The notes under the pieces are model-generated. The model was given only the letters and a program-made list of their open reading frames with translations. It was not told where the DNA came from and searched no databases. From positions 1 through 29,984 of the IMG/VR virus record IMGVR_UViG_3300032893_000222: 29,984 nt of DNA. One strand, written 5' to 3'. This DNA comes from a virus. A program made the position numbers and the translations under genes. Below, in pieces: positions 7,804 through 15,424 of this stretch. Position 1 is the stretch's first letter. Every line of letters starts with the position of its first letter.

Positions 7804-8619
7804 TTATCGTCTCCTGGGCGAATAATCGCCAAAAGTTATTTCATTGCTCTTATTTTTGAAGTAAGAATGAGGACATGTGCTTCTGAAAACACATTCCCCG
7901 CATATTTTACTTGACGGCGTAGCTTTAAAGTTACCGGCATTCACCGCTTCATTAACTTCCGAAAACATTTGAAGTACCGTATGCTGTAATTCGGAAGTTA
8001 TAGTAACACCAAATTTAGCTCCCGAACGAAACATCAGATAAAAGGCGTCAGTTATAGGTTTATTAAATTTCTTTTTTAAAACCAGGGAGTAAAGAATGAG
8101 TTGAATCGGAGTAATATAAGTAGTATCTTTACTCGTCTTAAAATCACAGATAATGATGCCATTATCCGTTTCACGTAGCCAATCCACACTTCCTTGTACA
8201 TAAAGTCCTTTCTCTAATTCGAATGGTTCTTCATAGGTTCCAATAGAATATTCATTCTTAAAGTCTCCTACATCCATTCCTAATTTTTTAATAACATTAA
8301 CAGCTGTTGTTAAAACCTGTCTGCTTTTTACTTTTATCGCTTCTTTATTCTCGCCATGAACAAAAAGAATAACTCCATTTTTTAATTTGTCTTGGTAAAC
8401 CTTTTCGAACATTCTATCAAAAATAGAATCGATATATGCTGTATCGATTGGCCTAGCATGTTTAAACGCCTCTTCGAGGCATTCGTGAACCACGGACCCC
8501 TCAATAAAAAATCTATTATTCTGTGGAATAGAAGATTTAGCTCGGTCTATATACTTCAATTTGAAGAAATACGGGCAAGCCTTATAATTTGTGAATGAAG
8601 TGTAAGAAAGAGCTATCAT
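7804..8619 (-). CDS. PD-(D/E)XK nuclease, Cas4/AddB-like with Fe-S cysteines
   Basis: This roughly 271-residue protein is a RecB-family nuclease. Catalytic residues: His45 in GSVVHECLE, Asp146 in GSVDWL, Asp159 and Lys161 in ICDFKTSK, and a following Gln/Tyr helix (PIQLILYSLVL). Four cysteines are placed as in AddB/Cas4: Cys15 in YKACPYFF and Cys239, Cys242, Cys248 in CGECVFRSTC, which usually hold a 4Fe-4S cluster. It probably resects DNA ends as 5'-3' or 3'-5' exonuclease. It sits inside the split Rad50/SbcD operon. No CRISPR genes or arrays are present, so a Cas4 adaptation role is not implied. Start ATG 8619 overlaps the previous stop as ATGA. Confidence 0.88.
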   Translation of the reverse strand: MIALSYTSFTNYKACPYFFKLKYIDRAKSSIPQNNRFFIEGSVVHECLEEAFKHARPIDTAYIDSIFDRMFEKVYQDKLKNGVILFVHGENKEAIKVKSRQVLTTAVNVIKKLGMDVGDFKNEYSIGTYEEPFELEKGLYVQGSVDWLRETDNGIIICDFKTSKDTTYITPIQLILYSLVLKKKFNKPITDAFYLMFRSGAKFGVTITSELQHTVLQMFSEVNEAVNAGNFKATPSSKICGECVFRSTCPHSYFKNKSNEITFGDYSPRRR

Positions 8620-8801
8620 TCGACCTCACGTGTTGCCAATAATTGTTTCAAATAAAGATTTCCATTACCTTCCGCATTTTTAGAAAGGCGCTCAGGTTCC
8701 CAGTAATAATACAGCCAAAGAGCGTGTAATATATTCTCAGTCCACATGTGCTTAGTGGCCTCTATTGCACGATGCGTTTCCACAGCTTTTTCTAAAATCA
8801 T
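8616..8801 (-). CDS. 61-aa hypothetical protein in the recombination operon
   Basis: A small, mostly helical protein with several aromatic residues (ILHALWLYYYWEPERL). Both ends are ATGA overlaps, with SbcD before and the Fe-S nuclease after, so all three are probably coupled. No family recognised. It may be an adaptor or modulator of the nuclease complex, as inference from position. Confidence 0.7.
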   Translation of the reverse strand: MILEKAVETHRAIEATKHMWTENILHALWLYYYWEPERLSKNAEGNGNLYLKQLLATREVE

Positions 8802-9787
8802 ACAGCCTCTTCCGCTCGGTCAAGAAGTTCATAAATCTTTGTTTTCACGGGTTCTTTAATTGAGTTAAGTTCTTTAACCATATGCCGAATACTCTCTGGC
8901 CCCGACAATTCTACATTCTGCGATTCGTGCCGGATAAGTTCTCCCAACTTATTAATCTCAGCCTCGGCCTGTTCGCTTTCCGCTCTCTTTTTAAGGTCGA
9001 AGACTTTCTCTGGAGGAAGAGCGGATTTCAACGGAAAATACTTTAAAGTCTTAGTATCCGTATCTAATAAAGTCACAGTAATTTTTCGATTTATATTGCT
9101 CTCAGTTAAAGACCCACGAGTCATTGACCCACGGTTAATTATCCTAGTCTTGGAATTTACCTTAATCTCGCCTAAATCATCGTGTACATGTCCATTAAAA
9201 TGAAAATCAACAGTACTTCCAGCCAGCCTCGAATATAAAGTATACGGTTCATAAACAGGTGGATTTGGATATAAATCCCCATGACTCATGTGTATATGAA
9301 CCCCCTTAAATGTATCCCCTGCTTTAAGTTCCTGACTAAGGTCTATAATCGGAATATAATTAGTTATATCGGCCTCATAATTGTCTGTCTTCGGAGCCCC
9401 AGTTATGATGACCTGATTCCAATGATTGAATACTTCACCTTTATTCAAAAGTTTTAATTTGGAAGCCTTGCAAAGAGTAGAGAGAGGCTGTCTCGCCAAG
9501 CTATCTGCGTTCCTGTCAGGAAGGTCGTGGTCCCCAAAGATACCAATCGTATCGCATGGGAGGGAGTTAAAATAATCGATAAGTCTGTTGGTAAGAGAAT
9601 AAGGGTTTCGCATCCAGCTTTTGAGGTGGAAGAAATCTCCCGAACAGAGTATAATATCGACTTTTTCTTTTTTGGCAATATCTCTGATTTCATCGAGTTT
9701 CCTAAAGCAGGTGGCTTGGTAGTCGTCTATCCTAGACGCAGGAGCCACCGCAGAAAAATGTGGGTCCGTAAAATGAAGAATCTTCAA
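8798..9787 (-). CDS. sbcD: SbcD/Mre11-like metallophosphoesterase nuclease
   Basis: Counted from TTG 9787, the motifs of the calcineurin-like nuclease family are present: Asp8/His10 (FTDPHF), Asp51 in SGDFFH, GDHD at 85-88, His169 in MSHGD, and GHVH at 199-202. The third motif is GDHD instead of the usual GNHD. The last 60 residues are helical and may bind the Rad50 coil. TTG 9787 is chosen because GGGAGG lies 5 nt upstream and TTGA overlaps the stop of the Rad50 N-lobe gene. A TTG five codons earlier has no such site. It forms the Mre11-type nuclease partner of the split Rad50 proteins. Length is about 329 residues. Confidence 0.9.
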   Translation of the reverse strand: MKILHFTDPHFSAVAPASRIDDYQATCFRKLDEIRDIAKKEKVDIILCSGDFFHLKSWMRNPYSLTNRLIDYFNSLPCDTIGIFGDHDLPDRNADSLARQPLSTLCKASKLKLLNKGEVFNHWNQVIITGAPKTDNYEADITNYIPIIDLSQELKAGDTFKGVHIHMSHGDLYPNPPVYEPYTLYSRLAGSTVDFHFNGHVHDDLGEIKVNSKTRIINRGSMTRGSLTESNINRKITVTLLDTDTKTLKYFPLKSALPPEKVFDLKKRAESEQAEAEINKLGELIRHESQNVELSGPESIRHMVKELNSIKEPVKTKIYELLDRAEEAV

Positions 9788-10851
9788 AGCGGCCTCCCAC
9801 AAGCTTCACATATTTTAATCTGTGATTTAATTTCAGCATATTCGTCTTCCGCTTTATACTGTTCGGCACAGTGATTGGTATTTTGAACTTCTATTTCATT
9901 TAGAATGCTGAGAGCGCTTTTTAGTTTGGCCAGCTTATCCCATTTTTCTGAGATAATTGTTTGAACATAGGCCAATTTTTCTACGCTACTACCAAGATTA
10001 GTTATATTATCCGTGTATTCTTGTGTGAGCGTAAATTCAGAAATACCAAAGAGTTTATCTTTACATGCTTTTAGGGAGTCTCTTCGACTATAGGATTTTT
10101 TAAGATTCTCCTGTAAGTCGGTGACCACCTTGTAATGTTTGTCCAACGAAGAACTATCAATAGTCCGATGTTCAAGTGACAATAACTCTCTATACTGGCT
10201 TTTTTTGGATATATTTTCAGATTGAGTTTTTTCAATGTTTTCTCCGAGAACTGTCAAACTCTCAAAAAGTTTCTTTACCTGTTCCGACTCAAGATATAGG
10301 TGGTCATACTTAAGAAGCCCCTTTATAGACTCAGTGAGAACATCGCCTTTCGCCTTTAACTTCTGGGCCTCCGAATTAGCTTCTCGGATAGCCGAATAAA
10401 GGATATTAATTCCGGAAAGACTGCTTATGGCCTTGGTTACTACTGACGATGAATCAGCCAAAAGAAACGGAGAATCAAATTGACCCGAAAAATTCAAATC
10501 TAGAGTTAAATCTTTATCGAGAGCGAGTTCATCGGTCCTAAGATAGTTGGCAACCTCAGGAGGAATTTCTTTTCCAATTTTGCTGAGGACTTTTGACCCA
10601 GCATAGTATGTATTCTGTCCTCGACCTTTTGCGATTGCAACAGTAGTGCCGTCATCCGAATTTTGTTGAATGTATAATCCACCTGTACCATGTTTAACCA
10701 ACTCCAATCCACCAGAGTTTCTGTGTAACAAGCGCAGAGCCCGGATAACAGCCGATTTACCAACATCGGATTGACCCACCAATACTGTCAATGGGCCAAT
10801 CTCGATATCAGCTTCGGCAATACTCTGGAAGTTCTTTATATTGAGCTTCAT
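9784..10851 (-). CDS. Rad50/SbcC-like ATPase, N-terminal lobe ending in a zinc-hook motif
   Basis: This 355-residue protein starts as a typical SMC-like N-lobe: MKLNIKNFQSIAEADIEIGP, Walker A GQSDVGKS at 26-33 and Q-loop Gln124 in FSGQFD. Residues about 175-345 form a coiled coil. The chain ends KICEACGRPL and stops; CxxCGRPL is the zinc-hook sequence normally found at the apex of Rad50 coils, with a second coil following. Here the descending coil and C-lobe are encoded elsewhere (6901-7802). AAGG lies 6 nt upstream of ATG 10851, 8 nt after recA. It is the recombination-nuclease ATPase acting with SbcD. Confidence 0.88.
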   Translation of the reverse strand: MKLNIKNFQSIAEADIEIGPLTVLVGQSDVGKSAVIRALRLLHRNSGGLELVKHGTGGLYIQQNSDDGTTVAIAKGRGQNTYYAGSKVLSKIGKEIPPEVANYLRTDELALDKDLTLDLNFSGQFDSPFLLADSSSVVTKAISSLSGINILYSAIREANSEAQKLKAKGDVLTESIKGLLKYDHLYLESEQVKKLFESLTVLGENIEKTQSENISKKSQYRELLSLEHRTIDSSSLDKHYKVVTDLQENLKKSYSRRDSLKACKDKLFGISEFTLTQEYTDNITNLGSSVEKLAYVQTIISEKWDKLAKLKSALSILNEIEVQNTNHCAEQYKAEDEYAEIKSQIKICEACGRPL

Positions 10852-10859
10852 TAAGAGCC

Positions 10860-12053
10860 TTAGAGTGAGATACTATCACCTGATGCTACTTTTTCATCTT
10901 CCTCTGAGAACTCTTCCTCTTCAACTCCAACATCCGAGGCTTTTAGCGTCTTATTTGCACCACTCAAATCAAAATCTTTGGAATCGAACTTAACGGCTTT
11001 ACCATTAAGCTTAGCGATTATATTCTGTGTCAATTTAGGGTTAACCGAGAGCAAATTCCAGAAATTAAGATAAGACGAAGCCTTGATTGTCTTGTCATCC
11101 TTCAAGTAATGTTCTCCGCCCTTTTCAGCGATGATAGTGCCATCAGCAATGCCACGTTTAATGGCACTGGTGATAATATCAAAGCCTTTACCATTACGGA
11201 GGGTCATAATTCCTTCACCAAAAGGCTCACCGACCCGGTTCTTAATGAATTTAACTTTGATTTCCCGACCAATCTTAACATTAACTTTTTTCTTGGCGTC
11301 CTTCTCAGAAGCTACCTGTTGAGTAATATAGCCTTGAGGTTTCAAGCTAATACGAAGGTCACAATGATGTTTCAAAGCACGGCCACCTGGAGTATCTTCA
11401 GGCTCACCTAAAGCTAGGAAGGCTGGGCCTTTTTGAACCTTGGACATAAGATGATTGATGAAAATGACTACAGCTCCCGATTTACGAAAGTCGGGGCCAT
11501 AGACACGGAGAGTTTTGCTCAGGACTTTGGCTTTGAGCATCATGTCGTTGCCTTCAAGTCCCTTTTCTTCCACGCTTTCCAATTCAGCCTTTGGCACCAT
11601 TGTGGCAAGAGAATCGGCAATGGCCCCACAAAAGGCTCCAGTAGACAAGAGCTTTTTCATGATTTCCATACCATCTTCGAGAGAAGCATCTTCTGGAAGG
11701 GCGAAAATAACCTCTTCAACCGGAACACCTAATTTACGTAGATAATCCTTAGAGGTAGCCATTTCATAGTCCAAGAACAAAATCTTCTTTTTAGTGGCCC
11801 TAGCTAGCTGAGATAGAATTTGCCATGCCAATGTAGTTTTACCGCTGGATTCAGGCCCGGAAATCTCTACAATCTTGCCCATAGGCATACCACCTAGATT
11901 TGTAGCCTTATTAAATTCATAGAAATCTGTCGGAATAACTTCAACTTCAACCTGTTGGTCAAAAGTACGAACTGTGTCTTTTCCATATTCCGCCTTAACT
12001 TCCGCTAAAGCATTGCTCAAACTTTCATTAAAATCACTAGTCTTCTTTGCCAT
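10860..12053 (-). CDS. recA: RecA-like recombinase
   Basis: This 397-residue protein has the RecA core: Walker A GPESSGKT at about 66-73, the segment KKILFLDYEMATS, a Walker B-like AIADSLA, and the L1/L2 region around INHLMSK. N-terminal residues 1-35 and a Lys/Asp-rich acidic tail resemble bacterial RecA. It pairs homologous strands during recombination-dependent phage replication. Start: ATG 12053, with GGAGG 8 nt upstream; an in-frame TTG 12 codons earlier is worse. It overlaps the previous gene by 17 nt and is followed by the Rad50/SbcD genes. Confidence 0.93.
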   Translation of the reverse strand: MAKKTSDFNESLSNALAEVKAEYGKDTVRTFDQQVEVEVIPTDFYEFNKATNLGGMPMGKIVEISGPESSGKTTLAWQILSQLARATKKKILFLDYEMATSKDYLRKLGVPVEEVIFALPEDASLEDGMEIMKKLLSTGAFCGAIADSLATMVPKAELESVEEKGLEGNDMMLKAKVLSKTLRVYGPDFRKSGAVVIFINHLMSKVQKGPAFLALGEPEDTPGGRALKHHCDLRISLKPQGYITQQVASEKDAKKKVNVKIGREIKVKFIKNRVGEPFGEGIMTLRNGKGFDIITSAIKRGIADGTIIAEKGGEHYLKDDKTIKASSYLNFWNLLSVNPKLTQNIIAKLNGKAVKFDSKDFDLSGANKTLKASDVGVEEEEFSEEDEKVASGDSISL

Positions 12054-12369
12054 TGTCTTTTCCTCCGTTTTCATCTGGTGGTAAATCAATACCTTTTTGT
12101 TTTATTTCATCTGTCTTTTCATCGTCCTTAAGGTCATCCAAAGAATCAACTTCTAGCTTCTCAACAAATTCACATCCTCCATCCATATCGTGTTCTGCTC
12201 CATCGGGACAAACAACAATAAGTTGATGTGTGCCAAAAGTCGGATAAATAGCTCTCAGTAAACTTTCGAGTGGAACTACGGTATCCATAAAGTCTTCGCC
12301 ACCCATGTCTGGGTTGTCGATATTATAAGTCCAGGTTTCTCCATTGATTTCGATGGTTATCTTAATCAT
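12037..12369 (-). CDS. 110-aa hypothetical acidic protein
   Basis: Begins MIKITIEINGETWTYNID, which suggests a small beta-rich domain, and ends in a very acidic, disordered tail (DDLKDDEKTDE). Cysteines occur but not in a metal pattern. It overlaps recA by 17 nt and the preceding 54-aa gene by an ATGA. It may help RecA or SSB; nothing in the sequence says which. Unrecognised. Confidence 0.75.
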   Translation of the reverse strand: MIKITIEINGETWTYNIDNPDMGGEDFMDTVVPLESLLRAIYPTFGTHQLIVVCPDGAEHDMDGGCEFVEKLEVDSLDDLKDDEKTDEIKQKGIDLPPDENGGKDNGKED

Positions 12370-12530
12370 TTAATACCAAACCATTTTTTTAATATGCCAA
12401 AACATGTTGGGCATAAGTCTTTCCAGCCCATACCATCTCTATCATCGTCGAATAAATCTCCAACTAAAACTTTTTCTGATTCCCCTTTAATTTCGTTGGA
12501 ACATTTATCACAATATAATTTGCTACTCAC
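12366..12530 (-). CDS. 54-aa zinc-ribbon microprotein, GTG start
   Basis: A complete small gene between the RuvC-like gene and the 110-aa gene. GTG 12530 overlaps the RuvC-like stop as GTGA; the stop overlaps the next ATG as ATGA. GAGG lies 6 nt upstream. The product has paired CxxC motifs (YCDKC at residues 7 and 10; LCPTC at 40 and 43), the arrangement of a zinc ribbon, and an acidic middle (GDLFDDDRD). It may be a small nucleic-acid- or polymerase-binding protein. The four Cys are well supported; function is not. Confidence 0.72.
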   Translation of the reverse strand: MSSKLYCDKCSNEIKGESEKVLVGDLFDDDRDGMGWKDLCPTCFGILKKWFGIK

Positions 12531-13207
12531 TTCTTTCCTCTTTTGAACATATAGAAATCATTGATTCGAGTACAAATTCCAAACTGTTTATCTGGTTGTG
12601 TCTTGTGCTTCTTCTTGACCGGGGCATTACCCCAAACAATTTGTTGCTGGAGCTCATTAAGTTCTTTCTTTAAAGCTTCTTGGTCTTTTTGCATATACCT
12701 CCAGCAATAAAGACCCACTTCAGCGAGAGCCACAGCATCTGTTTCATCATAAGATTCTATTGTTTTTTCTTCCAGACCGTCCTCTTCATACTTTTTAAAA
12801 AGAATACCTGCTATTTCTTCTTTTTCTGCATTTCCGTTACCTGTTACAAAGCTCTTTAATTTTTTAGGGCTTACAATAATTAAATCAGCTTTTGTCATAC
12901 AGAAAGTTGAATAAATACCGAAAACTCCGCCCCGTGCGGCGGCTTGTCCCATAGCTCCTGTGGCAACACCTTCAAGAGCTATAGAAGCAATGGGGCCAAA
13001 ATTTTTCTCTATTGTTTTTAAATCATCTTTGATGAATTTAAGATGTTCTAAAAGAGCAATAGCGTCCGAATAATGACCTAATTTAACAGTCGGGTGAAAT
13101 ACTGTTGAGCCCATGTAGGTAGTCTTTTTTGTGTCGGAGTCGTGTAGTAAAAATCCTCTTCCACTATTCGCAAAAGCTTGGTCATACCCAACATGGCAAG
13201 TAATCAT
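12527..13207 (-). CDS. RuvC-like Holliday-junction resolvase
   Basis: This 226-residue protein has the RNase H-fold RuvC pattern. Asp9 in VGYDQAF, Glu79 in ALEGVATG, the 'VTG.G.A.KE' helix at about 121-131 (as in RuvC, where it reads VTG.G.A.K), and Asp154/Asp157 in DETDAVALAEVGLY. These fit the four acidic residues that hold two metals. It cleaves four-way junctions before packaging or during recombination. The C-terminal 50 residues are basic and extra to the core. TAATG overlap with the 174-aa gene upstream and GTGA overlap with the zinc-ribbon gene downstream. Confidence 0.85.
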   Translation of the reverse strand: MITCHVGYDQAFANSGRGFLLHDSDTKKTTYMGSTVFHPTVKLGHYSDAIALLEHLKFIKDDLKTIEKNFGPIASIALEGVATGAMGQAAARGGVFGIYSTFCMTKADLIIVSPKKLKSFVTGNGNAEKEEIAGILFKKYEEDGLEEKTIESYDETDAVALAEVGLYCWRYMQKDQEALKKELNELQQQIVWGNAPVKKKHKTQPDKQFGICTRINDFYMFKRGKK

Positions 13208-13731
13208 TAATGGTCCGCTGGGGGAAATGTTTCCGTAGTTTCTTTTTGTGCCCGTACAGCATCTGCTTGAGTTTTACTAGCGGCTTCGGCCTCAGCTTTA
13301 GCTTTTTCCGCTTGTTCAAGCAATACTTTGGAATTCTTAATAAGTTCGTCTTCCGCCTTCTTTTTATATTCAGCGAAAGCTTCCAAAGCTCCTTCTTTCA
13401 GTAATCCGCTCTCAACCAAGAAAGACATGAAGGTCGCAAAATTCCAATGAACTTCCTTGAAATCAATGTCGATATGGACCAAAGAATTTTGAAGAAGACG
13501 GACAATTTCATTGTTGGCCTTATTAACTTCTTGGCCAAAAGCAAACAAATCGGCAATCCTGGCCACTCTCAGCATCTTTACGGATTCTGGATGTACTTCC
13601 CTACCTTGTGTATCTTTTCCGCTCTTTAGAATTGAGCGAATATCGGCACGGCTAGGAAGGTCTTGTACGGGTACATTTATTTTTACAACCGGCTCTGTTT
13701 CAGCTGTTTCTTGTTTCTGTTCTTCTGACAT
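13207..13731 (-). CDS. 174-aa hypothetical protein with coiled-coil C-terminus
   Basis: Not recognised. The N-terminal 60 residues are acidic and probably disordered; the middle is helical (VARIADLFAFGQEVNKANNE); residues about 120-165 are a Lys/Glu/Ala-rich coiled coil. The ATG has a GAGG Shine-Dalgarno site 5 nt upstream. It follows an SSB candidate and a terminator-like hairpin and precedes RuvC, so a recombination accessory role is possible. Confidence 0.75.
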   Translation of the reverse strand: MSEEQKQETAETEPVVKINVPVQDLPSRADIRSILKSGKDTQGREVHPESVKMLRVARIADLFAFGQEVNKANNEIVRLLQNSLVHIDIDFKEVHWNFATFMSFLVESGLLKEGALEAFAEYKKKAEDELIKNSKVLLEQAEKAKAEAEAASKTQADAVRAQKETTETFPPADH

Positions 13732-13749
13732 TTATTCCTCCAAATTTAT

Positions 13750-13786
13750 AAAAAGGGTGCCACCGAATCTCTCATTGCTCGGTGGC
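13750..13786 (-). terminator. Rho-independent terminator-like hairpin after the SSB candidate
   Basis: On the minus strand GCCACCGA pairs perfectly with TCGGTGGC around a 12-nt loop, followed by ACCC and five T. It lies about 40-75 nt after the SSB candidate's stop and before the next gene's Shine-Dalgarno site. Stem is 8 bp and GC-rich. The T run is short and offset, so it may only partly terminate. Confidence 0.45.
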
Positions 13787-13827
13787 CACACAATGGATTC
13801 CCAGGGAAGGTGTTCTGGGGGAGAGGT

Positions 13828-14610
13828 TTACAGAGAGATGCTTTCCATCAACTTCTTAGCTTCCTCGTCTTTTTGCGTAGGCGAAGCACTCGCAGGAGTG
13901 CTTACCGTAGCTTGAGAAGCTGGAGCGGAAGTTGCTGTAGCACTTGATGGGGTAGAAGTAGTCGGCTTAGAATCCCCATTTTTAGGGGCGTTGTTCCGAG
14001 TAATTTCACCATCAACGATTTTCTGCATTGTTTCGGCTGAAACTAATGGAGCGATTACCCGAAGAATATCCATTTCTTCGACTTTCTTGGTATAATCAGC
14101 TTTGATTTCAGCGAAATCGGTTGGGTTTGAAGCGGCCAATTTCTTCAATCCACAGTCGCCTGTGGGCAAGAAAGACAGCGTTTGAAATTTAGGATTAAGA
14201 CAGGATACAACGAAATCCTGCTGATACATCATGTCTCCAATAGTCTTATGAATACCATGAAGGATACTAAACGTACCATTACCCTTGCCATTTCCGAATA
14301 CAAAGGCTTTCACTGTATATCCAAAAGGCTTGGAAATAACACCATCAATATCTGTGTAATACTCCAAAACAACTGTACCAAACCTATCGGTTGGGCGCAT
14401 GCCTTTATTACACGCTGGGCAAGGTTCTCCAGAAGAGGCCAAACACCGCATATAACCATAACCCTCTTGATAGTGAACGGCTTCTTTCAAAACTTTTTTA
14501 GAAATGAACACAATACGCTTTTTACGATGCTGTTCATCATCTGAAAACTTAAATCTCTCGAACCGTACTCCTACGGCCTTATCGTCTCCAAAACTAGTTT
14601 CTAAACTCAT
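13828..14610 (-). CDS. Putative single-stranded DNA-binding protein
   Basis: This 260-residue protein resembles phage gp32-type SSBs in layout: a basic start, a cysteine cluster (Cys near 56, CPAC near 64-67) that could bind zinc, an aromatic OB-like middle (GTVVLEYYTDIDGVISKPFGY, then VKAFVFGNG), and a Ser/Thr/Ala/Pro-rich flexible linker (residues 205-245) ending in a short acidic tail. These are the parts needed to coat single strands and recruit partner proteins. GGAG lies 8 nt upstream of the ATG. Neighbours are polymerase, RecA and RuvC. No diagnostic SSB motif is certain, so this is a fold- and context-based call. Confidence 0.55.
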   Translation of the reverse strand: MSLETSFGDDKAVGVRFERFKFSDDEQHRKKRIVFISKKVLKEAVHYQEGYGYMRCLASSGEPCPACNKGMRPTDRFGTVVLEYYTDIDGVISKPFGYTVKAFVFGNGKGNGTFSILHGIHKTIGDMMYQQDFVVSCLNPKFQTLSFLPTGDCGLKKLAASNPTDFAEIKADYTKKVEEMDILRVIAPLVSAETMQKIVDGEITRNNAPKNGDSKPTTSTPSSATATSAPASQATVSTPASASPTQKDEEAKKLMESISL

Positions 14611-14632
14611 TTCTTTATCTCCATCTCTTTTT

Positions 14633-14656
14633 TATTTATACCCTTCTAAGGGTATA
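14633..14656 (-). promoter_or_regulatory. TATAAATA box with overlapping 20-bp palindrome before the SSB candidate
   Basis: TATAAATA on the minus strand (14640-14633) lies 22 nt upstream of the SSB start codon. It is fused to a perfect inverted repeat at 14637-14656, arms TATACCCTT and AAGGGTATA around two bases. The palindrome covers the -10 box and would suit repressor binding or an RNA hairpin. No -35 is evident. Promoter activity is inferred. Confidence 0.4.
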
Positions 14657-14660
14657 TAGC

Positions 14661-15275
14661 TTACAATGTTATTTGAGCCTCTCCGGTTTGAGCGGCAACT
14701 TTTTCAACTGAGGACAAAGTAGATTCTTGAAGGATACCTTTGGCAGTAAATCCATCAACTTGAATTTTCATTTGGCCGGTCAATACTTGATTCCTGATGA
14801 CTTGAATTTGAGCATGAACACTCATACCGGCGCTACTCAAATCCCGATATACCATTTCGACAGCCTCTTTAAAAGATTTTACGCTGTCGAGAATGGATTC
14901 CCATTCTTCCTTCTCTTTAATCGCTGGTACATATTCTCGAAGACGAAGCATCTTTTCTTCAAAGCTTTTGGCTTTTTCAATTATGGCGGCATGTGTCGTG
15001 AATGCCTTTCCTAGCTCGTCTTTTAAAACGATTTCCGAATTAGCCAAAAGACGTTTGACTTCCAATTCCAGGCCGATAGCCTGAACTAAAGAGGTACGCA
15101 CCCATTCCTGGTATCCACGAATTTTAGAAATAACCGAATGAAGTTCATTCAGGTCATCACCCGGATTAGCTGGAAGCTGAACCGTTCCTACTTGCTTAAG
15201 CCCATCAATAGTTTTAAGCATAGATTCTTGACGTTTTTCAATCCAGGAACTTGGAAGAACTCGAAGGTCACTCAT
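14661..15275 (-). CDS. 204-aa helical hypothetical protein
   Basis: Not recognised. The chain is almost entirely helical with long charged stretches (KSFEEKMLRLREYVPAIKEK). No cysteines or catalytic motifs. AAGGTG upstream of ATG 15275; its start overlaps the 50-aa gene's stop as ATGA. Position between the polymerase-side genes and the SSB candidate suggests a recombination mediator or SSB partner, by position only. Confidence 0.78.
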   Translation of the reverse strand: MSDLRVLPSSWIEKRQESMLKTIDGLKQVGTVQLPANPGDDLNELHSVISKIRGYQEWVRTSLVQAIGLELEVKRLLANSEIVLKDELGKAFTTHAAIIEKAKSFEEKMLRLREYVPAIKEKEEWESILDSVKSFKEAVEMVYRDLSSAGMSVHAQIQVIRNQVLTGQMKIQVDGFTAKGILQESTLSSVEKVAAQTGEAQITL

Positions 15276-15424
15276 TTTTTCACCTTTTTATTTAAAAGTA
15301 CATCTATAGCCGAATGATAAAGTTCTAGTTCTTTATTACTAAGAACTCCAATTCCATCAATCGAAGCACCGGCCCGTCTGACACAAAAACATTTAAATAC
15401 TTCTAGCGCTATTTCAGTGGACAT
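15272..15424 (-). CDS. 50-aa hypothetical protein between two larger genes
   Basis: ATG 15424 has AAGGA 8 nt upstream and overlaps the preceding gene by 11 nt; the stop overlaps the next ATG as ATGA. The product is helical (STEIALEVFKCFCVRRAGAS then NKELELYHSAIDVLLNKKVK), with Cys12 and Cys14. No family recognised. Ribosome site plus exact overlaps on both sides make it a credible gene. Confidence 0.62.
   Translation of the reverse strand: MSTEIALEVFKCFCVRRAGASIDGIGVLSNKELELYHSAIDVLLNKKVKK

Noticed and set aside
9785-9802. SbcD start at the TTG at 9802
   Set aside because: No ribosome site, while the TTG at 9787 has GGGAGG 5 nt upstream and restores the usual M-K-I-L-H start.
13797-13822. 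Second hairpin (CCCAG/CTGGG) after the SSB candidate
   Set aside because: Only five pairs with no T-run, so not reported as a terminator.
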